From the NCBI GenBank assembly GCA_035591015.1, contig JAXIUW010190514.1, positions 1 to 12,121 on the forward strand: a DNA stretch of 12,121 nt, in the 5' to 3' direction. Every line of letters begins with the position of its first letter. The stretch's first letter is position 1. Positions 1-9,704 of the stretch are shown piece after piece. Below the pieces are notes generated by a model. The model saw only the letters and a list, made by a program, of their open reading frames with translations. It was not told the DNA's origin and made no database searches. Source of the DNA: Cephalothrix simula. Lineage: Eukaryota > Nemertea > Palaeonemertea > Archinemertea > Cephalotrichidae. Position numbers and translations under genes: made by a program.

Positions 1-518
1 TTGGCATATTTCATTGAAACAGCAGTTTTCAGTATGAGGTCATTCCGAATAAACAAATCGATATTTAACAACTTTTAATTTCTATCGAAATGGGACAGAA
101 AATGGGCTGAGAAGAATGGAATTTTATAGGTGAAAGACTTGATAGATTTGGATGGGGTTTTTATTAAACGACAGAACAGATGATATTGCAGCCCAGAATA
201 TTTAAAATATGAAATATGTTAAATGGAAGTGCCAATAAAAATTACCTAAAGTTGTGCTAATTTCCCAGAAAAAACCTTGCAACCCCCTTGTATGCTCCCC
301 CTGATTTTATATATTGAAAACAATAAAACAGGCAATTAAAGTAAGTATCAAACATTTTTAAAAAGCACAAGGCTGTTTAATGATCTTTAAGTACTTAATA
401 TTGCAGGAGTTTTTTTTAATATTTTAAGATCAAAGTGTCACTTAGTGTGTGTAACAAATTTTAGTTGTTTGCCCCCGTTTTTCATAAGCATAGGTTGTGT
501 TTATATTTGTTTACTCAC
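1..518 (-). other. mbl: sequence downstream of the C-terminal exon: intron or alternative 3'UTR
   Basis: This stretch is AT-rich with no clear gene. It is intron if the GTGAGT donor at 518 is used. It is 3'UTR if that donor is ignored, in which case the stop is TAA at 511-513. On the minus strand AATAAA-like words occur around 160-170, but no convincing cleavage site can be pinned down. The weak exon at 257-300 lies within it. Confidence 0.5.
257..300 (-). CDS. weak candidate terminal coding exon after the C-terminal exon
   Basis: An acceptor-like AG at 301-302 follows a T-rich tract with two purine breaks. Spliced to the phase-1 end of the 519-684 exon, the frame would run W-GAYKGVARFFLGN and stop at TAG (257-259). 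The peptide matches no known muscleblind tail and could be chance. The true next exon may lie below base 1. Confidence 0.18.
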
Positions 519-684
519 ATGTTCCGGGCACGTAGCCAACCTGTTGCTGCTGAAGTTGTGCGGCTGCCGCTAATTGGTAAGCAGCTAAATTAGCAGTTTG
601 AGGTTGATAAACAGGCAGTCCACTTTTTGGATCCGCAATGGCTGACCTTTTCATCATTGGCATCATGGTCGGCATTGTCATTCC
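519..684 (-). CDS. mbl: muscleblind C-terminal exon (basic KRSA motif and Q/A-rich tail)
   Basis: This coding exon encodes 55 residues plus one base of the next codon. It follows a strong acceptor (TTTACCTTGCACTTCAG, AG at 685-686) and ends at donor GTGAGT (518-513). The frame begins GMTMPTMMPMMKRSAIADPK, continues SGLPVYQPQTANLAAYQ, and ends with an Ala run, QLQQQQ and VGYVPGT. It aligns in order with human MBNL1 PLPKRPALEK...GIFQYQQALANMQLQQ...FLPPG: the KR-x-A core, the aromatic-Q pair, the QLQQ block and the hydrophobic-P-G end. In MBNL1 the KRP region contributes to nuclear localisation, so the KRSA segment may do the same. The other two frames meet stops. If the donor is not used, translation adds Cys-Glu and stops at TAA (511-513), giving a short C-terminus. 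With splicing, phase 1 must be matched by a later exon. Met-rich repeats at residues 2-11 are unusual. Confidence 0.92.
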
Positions 685-757
685 CTGAAGTGCAAGGTAA
701 AAAAATTGAGTAATTCAGAATTTAGCGTAAGGCGCTAATATAATAAATATTCTTACA

Positions 758-860
758 GTAGTATTGTAAATGCTTCTTCTAGAATACTATGCGCCATTTT
801 GGATTTCAAAAAGGTAATGACGTCACCATAATGGCGGAAAAGCCAAATTTATAATACTAC
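758..860. repeat. small palindromic MITE-like element centred on TGACGTCA
   Basis: The terminal arms GTAGTATTGTAAAT (758-771) and ATTTATAATACTAC (847-860) are inverted copies with one mismatch in 14. Inner arms GCGCCATT (791-798) and AATGGCGG (830-837) are inverted with one mismatch. The centre holds the palindrome TGACGTCA (818-825). The nested symmetry over 103 bp suggests a folded-back nonautonomous element. No coding capacity or clear target duplication is visible. Confidence 0.5.
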
Positions 861-1803
861 AATATTTCAAAATGTGAAAAGGAGAACAACTAATTTTTAA
901 GCCAGTTCAACACAATGATGGGATGTATAGAAAGATGTTAAAGTATAGCAATTAACCGACTATGTAGGATTTTTAGAGAGATTTTGGTGACCGGGTTCTC
1001 ATAATTAACTACTAAAACATGCAAGCTTTTTAGAATAAAACTTTGAAAGCAAAAAATTGATAAAATCTTGTCGACCCCTCAACCGATGGCCACTTCAATA
1101 GCTGTAGTTAGAGGTAAAATTATACCATTAGAAAAAAGGGGACTAAAGATAAAATCATTAAAAATATATTAAAAGTGTTGAACATGGCTTAATGCTTAAT
1201 ACTCATTGAACCAGATTGAGCTACTATTTATGTAAAATATAGATTAGTCGAAACAAATCACGGAAAATAGTTAGTGGTGAAAAATATATGAAAATTAACT
1301 AGTTTTTAAGCAACGGGAATTTCAACCGAAAATTCTTAATTACTTGTTTGATACATGTACGACCAATACACTTAGGATAAAATACTCGTAAAAATGTTTG
1401 CCAAGCATTACTACCCGGGTAAAATGTTTTTGTCCTATTTGTGGTTAAAGTATTTTCCACTTGTATCGGGATGACCGTACACTAGTAATGTTTTTCAGGA
1501 GCATTTGACACTTGCTCATAAAAGTACTCGATGTCAGGCTGACACGTAACATCCGGGTCTTTAAAAAAGTGTACTTAACTCAGTCCCCATTTCCTATCCC
1601 GATCCCTAGACATAAAAAGAAACAAGTTATTCTATACACGTCCATGTTATTTCAAATTGTCAAAATAATAATCACACAACGAAATTAATCTCGCCTAGGA
1701 CCACTCAAAATGATAGACCAATCCGTAAGATAAAAAATATAATCCAGTTTGCGTCTTCTTGTATGTATTGCTGAAAGCTAAACAAGTCTTAATCTAATAT
1801 GCG

Positions 1804-1940
1804 GAATGGTTTGATGGAATATGCAAATAAGGCAAAAAATTCTTGTTTTCTCTTTGATGAAATGCTAAAAAAAGAATAGTTTTAGAGAATGCTTTGATGG
1901 AATAAGCGAAAAAGAAGACAAAAATTGTTTTCTTTCATGT
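1804..1940. repeat. two-copy direct duplication, period about 83 bp
   Basis: The segment from 1804 (GAATGGTTTGATGGAATATG) recurs from 1887 (GAATGCTTTGATGGAATAAG). It is followed in both copies by an A-rich run and then TTGTTTTCT-type sequence. The copies have diverged by substitutions and small indels. This is an old local duplication in the intron. Confidence 0.6.
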
Positions 1941-2380
1941 TTTCCGAAAATTTATGATGGTATTTGGCATTAAAAAGATTTTCTGTTTCAACACAAAATG
2001 TTCATAACATGAATTCTTTTTCCAAGGGGAACTTTTATGTTTATGGGCGAGGTTTTTATTTGGCAAAATGTTTTTTATAAACATGTTTCTGGGATGATGT
2101 ATCATCCCTTTACAAACTGTCGTTAACATACAACTTTATATTTTTTAAAACATGGCAATTTGAAACGAATGATCAAGGGCGTAATCAGTTGACTCCTTTT
2201 GTAAAAAAAAGTACAAATAGAAGAAATGTAGTGAATTATAACTTTCATTGGAAAATCAGCCAGTCGTTTAGGCGAATCTTCGAGGCGATTTTGCTCGATG
2301 TGGTTGATCGCCCCGTTGCTTCGCGTCAGATCTTGAAGAAATTTCGACTAATTCACCCGTAAGAGGGGACATTTGGGAAT

Positions 2381-2412
2381 AGCAAATGTAGACAGCGTGA
2401 AATTGAGGGGCG
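2381..2412 (-). promoter_or_regulatory. mbl: YGCY cluster downstream of the 42-nt candidate exon
   Basis: Three YGCY tetramers on the transcribed strand (plus-strand RGCR at 2409-2412, 2394-2397 and 2381-2384) sit 33 to 65 nt past the candidate donor. Two more lie upstream of the acceptor, in the plus-strand GAGGCG and AAGCGA stretches between 2530 and 2565. This is the arrangement expected for an exon controlled by muscleblind itself. The function is inferred. Confidence 0.33.
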
Positions 2413-2445
2413 AATAAGAAAATGGGGATTAAAACATTAACTTAC

Positions 2446-2487
2446 AAGATATGTCGGAATTTCGGTATGTATATCACTCCCAGACAC
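2446..2487 (-). CDS. mbl: candidate 42-nt in-frame cassette exon of muscleblind
   Basis: This candidate microexon is supported by splice signals and frame, not homology. The acceptor is strong: a pyrimidine tract TTCATTCCCTTTTAG with AG at 2488-2489. The donor is GTAAGTT, starting at 2445. Between them are 14 codons, open in phase 0 and compatible with both the 69-nt exon and the C-terminal exon: VSGSDIHTEIPTYL. It adds a short Ser/Thr-rich polar segment just before the basic KRSAIADPK motif. Vertebrate MBNL genes also carry short in-frame alternative exons in this part of the protein, which alter localisation or dimerisation. I see no sequence match to those exons. Three YGCY motifs follow the donor within 65 nt. 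It could be a chance pairing of splice sites. Confidence 0.5.
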
Positions 2488-4834
2488 CTAAAAGGGAATG
2501 AAAGGTATTTGTTCATTTTTTGCCAAACGGAAAGAGGCGTTATAATGTTATACAAGCGATATTGTTATGACAAAACAATGACAATTAGCTATGAATGTTA
2601 TATTTTGCAACGGGGAGAACCAATTTCATCAATTACCATGCGTTAAAAAAGCGAAAGTAAAGTTCCAATTAAAATTTAACAGGGACTGCGTATAGGGTGT
2701 ATTATTGTCCATTTCCAAGGTGCAAATGCATACACCTCAAAATATTAAATTGAACCAGAAGAACCTCAAGAATGGGCCAAAAAAGTCGTTATTTGTTATA
2801 TCTGTGTCGGAAGATTTATTCACAATACAATAGGTAAATCATTACGTATATTTTGTCTCCTATCATGTATAGATGTCCTTACAAAATTGGGTATATGGAT
2901 TTTAAAAGAGGGAGCGAAGTATACGTTCCATAAGGTCATAAGTCTCAAACTACGTAAAAGATAAGAAATATTTCTGTTTAGCGTAACGAATGAAAAAGCC
3001 CTCGCGACGTTTTTTCTGACTTAAATCAGGAAATTCGTTTATCGTTTGAGCCGACTTGTTCGACATGCTGATGATTTGAATCATTGGACAAAGAAATATT
3101 TTCTTGCCTTTAATTTACCAACAAATTGAACAAAAAGTATGTAAAGTTTACTTTATTGATAAAGAATGACTAATATCTAATAATATTTGCTGCATACTGA
3201 CGGCAGTAGTTGAGAAATGGGGATTCTATCCCAAAGGCTGCCATATTGGTTGCAATAATATGAGCTTAATTTTTTAGAATCTTTGTTTTTCATAGTACTA
3301 ATACAATAATGCCCTTATATAGGCCCTATTGATATTGAATAAGTCACCGACGGTTGTTAAGTTAATCATACCGCAAAAGGTGTTCGAAAAACGAGGAAAA
3401 ATCAAAAAAGCGAGCGGATAGAATAGTTTGCCCGACCAAAATCGAGAGAGCAATTGGTATTAAAAGCATTGTTATGTGTTATTTTGTAGCTCCAAGACGG
3501 ACATAATCCGCCCCTGGTCCAGAATAAAAAGCAAAATAAATTCATTTCCTCAAAAAATATAAATCAGTACATTTATAAACCGACAATATTCTAAGTAATT
3601 AATTTGCAACTTGAAATACATTTTTAGCACTGGATATACAGGTAAATTCCTTTGAAAAAATGCATTTTAACCTTAAATTTATTCAGTGACGATGATATAA
3701 ATTTGTTCTTTATAAAATGCAAATATATGTGCTTTAATTTCAAAATTAGAAGGTGCAATATCTTTTTATGAATTTTTATGCATGCAACTTAACAACAGAA
3801 ATTCCAATAGCCCAGGTGTAATATTTAAAATGATTGTATTTGGCCTGGCGGTTCTTGAGAAACTTTTCCTTATTTACTAGTTTTCTGTAGTCATTTCGAG
3901 CATTAAATTGAATCAAAAATTAAATTAAATGAAAGTTTTTTTTCATTGTCATTATTTTCACATTTAAAGAAATTTTGTAGTTATAACAGAAAATTGCCAC
4001 ATTATGTAAACATATTATGTTCTTAAGTAACAGCAGCACAGTTAAAGATAAGGATCGCCACAGATATGCTCAAGGCAAATTAACATCTAGGGTCGATTTA
4101 CTACATGTACTGATTTAATAAAAATTTGAGAAAACAAATGCGAAATCAAGTTGTAACGAAGACGACATGAATGTTATATTTTTTAACAAAAAAGTATGAA
4201 CACAAGACCAAAATCAGCATTTTCTTTATACTAATAATTTTGTTAATAATATCGAAGAGTATTATCTTTGGTTATTGAATTCACCACCCATATCGTCTTA
4301 GTTATCATAATCATGAACAACAATATGAAGAATTTAATCAATAATAAAGGCCATCATGGCAATAAGGCTTTAATGCCAGAATCAAAAAACTTTCTGGGAG
4401 ATTAATCAAATTTAAACTTATTTGAGTGTGACGTCATTTGGTTATATTGTTCCAAATTCAAATGAAGCAAACAAAATTAGTTAAGCATAATTTTGACATG
4501 TCCAAATGATGCCACAAATTAAAAATTTAATTTAAAGAATAAAACAAAAAAAAAAATCTTGCAAAATCACATGACATCGACAAAAACACTGATACACGAA
4601 AAAGCAGGTACATCATATTTGTTAATATATTTATTTTCCTCTATATTTCATGCGGTTCACTTCTTGTCTTTTTATCTTCAAATTTATAAGTTTACATCAG
4701 ATGGATGCCTTGATTTAATAGTCACATAATACAAGTATCTTGATACAAAGATACAGTTTGCAATACAAATATACATGTACATTGATTTGTGCAAACTATA
4801 ATCTATGATAATGGTAAATGTGTTCGTGACTTTT

Positions 4835-5300
4835 GTAGATGATAAAAATTGAATGTTGAAATTAAAATATAAATTTGCATTTAACATTTACTTGAAATTT
4901 CACATGACAATTAAATGCTGTTTCTAGAATAATTATACTCTGCAAAATAGTGAAATTTTAAAAATAGGACATTTATAGATAAGTTGAACTTATACAGTTT
5001 ACTAGAAAATTTCTACTCTGTATTTAGTATGAAAATATAGTGCAATTGAAAAATTTGACTCATGTAGATGATAAAAATCAATGACCATGAAAATTTAAAA
5101 ATGTTAATTTGTAGATAAAAAAATATGTATTTGCATTTAGAGGTTACTAAAAAAATATAGTGAAGCTGTAAAAATGTGATTCTGTAGATGATGAAAATCA
5201 AATGTTGAACTTAACATAAAAATTTGTCGATAATGAAATAAAATTTTAAACTTAACATATACCTTTCAATTTACTAGAATATTTCTTCCATGAAATCTGA
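4835..5300. repeat. degenerate tandem repeat, period near 120 bp
   Basis: The word GTAGATGATRAAAAT recurs at 4835, 5064 and 5184; the last two are exactly 120 bp apart. AAAATATAG recurs at 5032 and 5152, also 120 bp apart. TTACTAGAA-type words recur near 4999 and 5271, with a shorter variant (TTTCTAGAA) at 4921. Each unit reads roughly: TTACTAGAA, TCTACTCTG, AAAATATAGTG, GTAGATGAT, AATGTTGAACTTAACAT. The copies are diverged and of uneven length, like a decayed minisatellite. Short open frames on either strand are by-products. Confidence 0.6.
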
Positions 5301-5373
5301 ATATTTTATGTTGTTATCTTTATCATTTTTGCTTACATTATAAAATTCGGAAGCTTGCTGTGTTATGAGACTA

Positions 5374-5690
5374 TTAAATCAATATCACCATCCGATGCCC
5401 TGTAGGTCTTAAAAATAACCAAGCAATAGTATTGTCATGTGAGAGTGCAAAAAACCTTCTAGAAGCAAGTTCTACTTGGCCACATGCAAAAGCTTGTACC
5501 AGGATTTCCTCAGATGTGTCCAGAGGCCTCTTCTTCGTTTGTTTCAGGACCTCAACCACCGATGTCTAATTAGTATGCAGAGCACATGATCGCAATGGCC
5601 AATGAATTCGCAGCAGGGTTGGCGGCACATGACAACAGCAAGCAAGGCATTGTGGGGAATAAAAATAAAGAGAAAAGCACCATTATATGA
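5374..5690. other. GC-richer island with overlapping open frames, origin unknown
   Basis: This block stands out from its flanks by base composition. On the minus strand a frame is open from the TAG at 5566-5568 down to 5374 (VVEVLKQTKKRPLD..., ending HRMVILI). On the plus strand one frame runs from 5463 to TGA at 5688-5690 with a single TAG (5571-5573). It reads LVPGFPQMCPEASSSF and later EHMIAMANEFAAGLAAHD. A CCCACAATGCCTTGC-like motif (minus strand, about 5642-5656) resembles vertebrate ZNF143/Staf sites and many repeat ends. I recognise no protein family. A degraded transposon or retrocopy is the likeliest origin; a host exon is possible but lacks convincing splice sites. Confidence 0.3.
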
Positions 5691-7330
5691 TGAAATAGAA
5701 CATGCAATGACTAGTCATGACGTGTTGGAAGCAGATCAAGGAGTTCTAAGTGAGTTAGCGGCTTAACTGCTCTATTCCTCATTTAGATTAAAAAGAACAT
5801 TAATACTATTTAATAGATTCTTTTCTAAATGACCATAAATACAAAGTCAACAATCATTCTCTTGGTTTTTGTTTGTAGCAATAGTAGCAATGATATTTAG
5901 AATCTTTAAATAATTTTAAGAACAATTTTATAGATGATGTCACTTATAAATATCCATTTCCCAAAATGGAAAAACGTTTTAAGAATATGCTACTATCGCT
6001 TTTGTTTGTTTCTGTAAAACATACGATTGTTTACAAAATTTCCAAATATTAATGCGGGTAACATAGCCTATTTCTAAAAAAGAAATGAAATCACTTGAAT
6101 ATCACAATAATTAATTTTTTTTGCAATGATCTATTAGTAAGCATTAGGTTGTTTTTTTTCAATCAGCGGAGGAATAGTATAAAAATTTTTCTATGTAAGA
6201 GACTAAAAGCCAGCTTTAATAATAATTTTAAATTTTTCGAAAACTTCCCTTGCATTTTCACCTTTAATAAAACAAAGAGTATTGTAATGTAGATGATGTT
6301 GATCATCTATTGCAGTAGGGCAATTAATAAACACCCCAATAATGAAATGTTCAAAAATCAAATTTTAAGTTTGAAACGGAAAATAGTGAAGAACTTTGAA
6401 ATTAAAAAAAAATAATGTAAGATTTTTATGCAATGTTCTATACTATCTAAAGAGTTTTTTTTAAGGAGATAAGAGCTGACCAAAAGATGATTTTGAACAG
6501 CATATCAAGCGGCAGTTAAGCTCTATACATAGGAAAACATCTAAATCTGAAATAGACCGCAGCACTAACAAAATAAAAACTCCAAGACCAATAGCAATAT
6601 TCATCCACTACCTGAAGCCTTGCAGTGCGATTTTAATTTTGGAAAAGAAATTGAATCAAATGTGCAGAATTTCTAACAATTTAAATCAGGCATGTTAGCA
6701 GGATATCTACAGATTTATATAGATAGTATGTTTTTAATCACATGACAATAGTCTAAGCAACATATTCAAGCCAAGAAATTATATAAAAAAGGCTAGACAA
6801 ATATTGCATAATCAAATAATACTATTGGCGGGGTAATTTGGAATTTTTAAAAATCATTAATGTTTTGTAAATTAAATGGAAAAGCAAGCTTCTTTTCTTG
6901 GCTATATAATATTACACAATGATTTTCAATATAAAAACACAAAGCCCTATTGAATACTAAAAATATTAAAAATCATGAAAACAAAAAAAAATTGCTAAAT
7001 TGCTTTGCTAAGTTGTAAAACATGGACGAACAAGGCGAACGTGCGAAAATGGGACATATATAATCGATTTTTAAGAGAAAAGACGAGACGCAGTTGACAA
7101 AGGCTTCAGGAAGAGAGGAGAATTAAGTGTATTGGTCGGATCAAACTTCCAAATTCAAATCAAAATCTTACTCCTCAAAATTTGTATACAATTAAGGCTA
7201 AAGATCACATATTAACAAAGCAAACTGAGAGAGAATGAGAAATTATCAGACAGAGTCATTCAAAAACGGCTATAATGCTTCCCATAAAAATACAAGTGCA
7301 TATTAGGCACTGTTTGTCATGCTGTTGTGT

Positions 7331-7384
7331 AAATAAATAAATAGATATGTATATATATTATATATATATAATATATATATATAT
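7331..7384. repeat. AAAT/AT microsatellite
   Basis: A short AAAT run (7331-7343) is followed by nearly pure AT dinucleotides to 7384, with a few phase breaks. It is a simple repeat, prone to length change and cruciform formation. No function is indicated. Confidence 0.9.
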
Positions 7385-8180
7385 CAACACATGTAAAAGC
7401 AAAAGAGAAACCATGCTCATATTTGAAAATCTCTGTCTAATTTATTCAAAGTCAGCCCTCAATTCGCTAATTAGAATCAATTTGGCAGAGGAGTAATCTT
7501 AATTAGTAATAATTTTTTATAAAATAAAATAACCCATTTGGCTACAATTACAAAACATCGGCCATGCTTATTCAAATAGTAAGAAAATACATAACATGAG
7601 AGATTCATGGTGAGGCTTGTCCAAAGTTGGGGATATTGTCCGTTTAAGGCATAAGCCGGGAAAACTTGGGATATGAATAAAGGGCCAAGGCAATTTTAAG
7701 TGAAAATTACAATTAACTTCGGATTGGTAAATATTCAAGCATATAACATAACGAACCAATCAAAAAGATAAGAGTAAATTTCACAACAAAGGCAACCTAA
7801 TACATAATCAGCCCATTTGCTTTACGAAAGCTCAGTGCATTGATACAATTAACGTAAAAAGCAAGTTATGGCGGTTTTATGACCAGTTTAAAAAATAAAA
7901 TCCATGGCAACCAATTTTAATAAAATTTAAATTTATCACGTATTGCTGATTATCAAATCTTATACTTTTACTAACATAAGGTGATCATCTGGGTCTAACT
8001 TTTTGCCTTTGGACAAGTTGAAACACATACTATGGTTAGTATTTTGACGATATGCAAGTATTCAAATAGCAATATGTCATTGTGGACATGCGTATTATAT
8101 CAGTGTAAAAAAACAATTCACGTATTTCAGTAATTACACCACATACCGAGTATTATTTAGTATTTCAATCAAGAGAAACA

Positions 8181-8198
8181 GTAGCAACGTGTTGCTAC
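8181..8198. repeat. perfect inverted repeat GTAGCAAC-GT-GTTGCTAC
   Basis: Eight-base arms match perfectly around a two-base centre. The half-site GTTGCTA resembles RFX half-sites, but in the outward orientation rather than the classical X-box layout. Splicing or binding function is unknown. Confidence 0.6.
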
Positions 8199-8714
8199 CA
8201 TTTAAAACAAATAAATTTCAGAAGTTTAGGAAAAGCCCAAACACACTGTTAAATCTGTAAAGCAAATTTTGATCTACTATTTATCAACTTCATGCCTATT
8301 TAGCGAACACGCATATATTTATGTAGAAAAGCGCAATTATAGAATAGAAAAGATTGATAGAAAAAAAAACAGAAGTGCGTTCAAAGACTAACATGTGACA
8401 AAAATGGCTGTCATTTACCCATTTTTACCAAACCTAACACTCAATCATAGTTATGTTAACTTTTTATAAATATCCCATCGCAGTCTATCTAAAATAGGCA
8501 TGGACTATTCAATTATTTCATTTATATCTTGCAAAAGTTAAATAAAAATGATTGAGAAATATTAACCATGATTTATTTTACTAATGACACCAACATGTAC
8601 TGATGCATATTGAATTACAACAAAAGGCATTGGTACTTCAATATGAGGTTTGTCCAGGGAGTAATCAGAATAAATCATTGGAAAAATATTAAAAATGGGT
8701 TTAATAAATAATAA

Positions 8715-9183
8715 CAGACAAAGAAAGAAGGGGAAAGAAAATATTATGATGCTTATAACGTTTTAGATAAATACTGTGTAAGTGTGTCAGCAACAAGACG
8801 TCTTACAGACGACAAATATAAGCAAAAAAGCGAGGCTAAGCTTAGGCCTTCTTTGTAGAGTTCATAAGGAGAGGCCATCATCGGCGAAATTCTACTAATT
8901 TGTGATTCAATTGAAAAGCATGTAGTAGTCGACAGAAAGATTAATATCATAGACTAGAGCAATAGGCAAGAAGTCATTAAAGTGAACCGCAATATGTATG
9001 AAAGGTGTTAATACAAGCCATGCAGACATGGCATTATATTGTGATCATTATCATAAGCAACACGTTAAAAGATTTAAAGTGCATTTTATATTAGAAGATT
9101 GTATGCTTAGGCCACAAAATAAGGAATCTGATGCCATTTGGCTCAACATCAGTAAAAAGTTAAATGAATCAATTAAAGAGTAA
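8715..9183 (+). pseudogene. broken plus-strand coding remnant, family unknown
   Basis: One plus-strand frame from 8715 reads protein-like for about 98 codons. It has three internal stops (TAG 8856, TAA 8865, TAG 8955) before TAA at 9009. Segments include KYYDAYNVLDKYCVSVSA, EAIIGEILLICDSIEKHV and VVDRKINIID. One base out of phase, a second frame from 8998 to TAA at 9181-9183 continues: MALYCDHYHKQHVKRFK, HFILEDCMLRPQNKES, ending NISKKLNESIKE. Stops plus one frameshift fit a decayed transposon ORF or retrocopy, antisense inside the intron. I do not recognise the family. Caution: over 8753-8950 the minus strand is also open for 65 codons (ISPMMASPYELYKEGLSLA), so strand is uncertain in that half. 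The 8998-9183 part is clearer as plus strand. Confidence 0.38.
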
Positions 9184-9426
9184 ATCATGAAAAAAATATC
9201 ATTCTAAACCAATTATATAAATAATGAAACATGTAGACTATTATTTGATATGCCAGTGAGCAAGATTTAAACATCTAAATGAAAACAACTACTTGCTTTT
9301 GAAAAAAATCGTCGTTCGGAAATACAGTTCGATAAAGGTGGAGAATTGATTAACAAAAATTGACAATTTATGAATTTTCAAGATATATTGGCAGTGACAA
9401 AACTGGTAGAACTAAAATTTAAAATA

Positions 9427-9442
9427 AATTACCATGGTAATT
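9427..9442. repeat. perfect 16-bp palindrome AATTACCATGGTAATT
   Basis: A self-complementary 16-mer with an ACCATGGT core, similar to the symmetric centre of RFX X-boxes (GTTACCATGGTAAC), though the outer bases deviate. The same CCATGG core recurs at 7902, 10697 and 12096. Confidence 0.5.
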
Positions 9443-9613
9443 ACAGGATCAAAATAAATAGTTAATCCAGCACTAATATGATTATAATTATATCAAAAAC
9501 ATAAGAATTAATCAAGAGATCAAATAATAGGTTTTATAGATACAAAAGATAAGATATACTTGATGTTGAACAAAATGGACCAATATTCAAATCTCATAAA
9601 AAGGCTTTTAGCT

Positions 9614-9666
9614 AGCAAAGAAACGCCCTTGCACTAGCGGCGTTATGTAAAAAGCCATTGTGAGCA
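9614..9666 (-). promoter_or_regulatory. mbl: YGCY cluster downstream of the 69-nt exon
   Basis: On the transcribed strand, four YGCY tetramers (RGCR on the plus strand) lie at 9663-9666, 9639-9642, 9636-9639 and 9614-9617. They fall within about 90 nt after the donor of the 69-nt exon. YGCY is the established core recognised by muscleblind zinc fingers, and downstream binding usually promotes exon inclusion. At this base composition fewer than one site per 100 nt is expected by rough estimate. A role as an autoregulatory splicing enhancer is inferred. Confidence 0.4.
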
Positions 9667-9704
9667 ACGCCCGAAATGCTTAGATCAATAATTTGATAAC
9701 TTAC

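Larger units (their letters stand above)
685..2445 (-). other. mbl: muscleblind intron between the 42-nt candidate and the C-terminal exon
   Basis: This is AT-rich noncoding sequence in the transcription unit. It contains the hairpin element at 758-860 and the duplication at 1804-1940. A GC-richer patch at about 2265-2400 has short inverted repeats (GGCGA...TCGCC) and no persuasive exon. Nothing else could be supported. Confidence 0.65.
2488..9704 (-). other. mbl: long muscleblind intron with decayed repeats
   Basis: This ~7.2-kb intron separates the 69-nt exon from the 42-nt candidate. From 2488 to 4830 I see only AT-rich sequence without coding or repeat structure I can support. A degenerate tandem repeat follows (4835-5300), then the GC-richer island (5374-5690). 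From 5690 to 7330 it is again featureless apart from one splice-site pair (7172-7224). The microsatellite (7331-7384), more AT-rich sequence, the palindrome at 8181-8198, the coding remnant (8715-9183) and the palindrome at 9427-9442 complete it. If the 42-nt exon is not real, this intron joins the next and runs to 685. Confidence 0.65.

Noticed and set aside
1935-2129. Short AT-rich open frame, and similar ones at 4684-4887, 5013-5201, 6095-6292 and 7568-7759
   Set aside because: All have composition expected of random AT-rich sequence, no domains and no splice context. Two lie in or next to the tandem repeat.
2265-2400. GC-richer patch with hairpins and a GGTTGATCGCC word, considered as a tRNA-derived SINE
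   Set aside because: Only a partial B-box-like word is present. No A-box at correct spacing, no cloverleaf and no A-rich tail were found.
2422-2646. 74-codon plus-strand open frame
   Set aside because: It has no recognisable domain and ordinary AT-rich composition, and it lies antisense to the better-supported 42-nt exon candidate.
2883-2949. Possible minus-strand 67-nt exon (acceptor TCTTTTACGTAG, donor GTAAGG)
   Set aside because: The phase-0 frame ends in a stop after 15 codons and the length shifts frame. There is no family similarity, so chance pairing is likelier.
5337-5407. Possible minus-strand 71-nt exon with donor GTAAGC
   Set aside because: It contains an in-frame stop, its length is not a multiple of three, and its acceptor ends in a purine run.
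6768-6903. Inverted words AAGCCAAGAA and TTCTTGGCT 118 bp apart
   Set aside because: The arms are only nine bases with no further symmetry, which is within chance for this length.
8753-8950. 65-codon minus-strand open frame with a good internal donor
   Set aside because: It overlaps the plus-strand remnant, and I found no convincing acceptor or family match. It is noted in the remnant entry as a reason for strand doubt.
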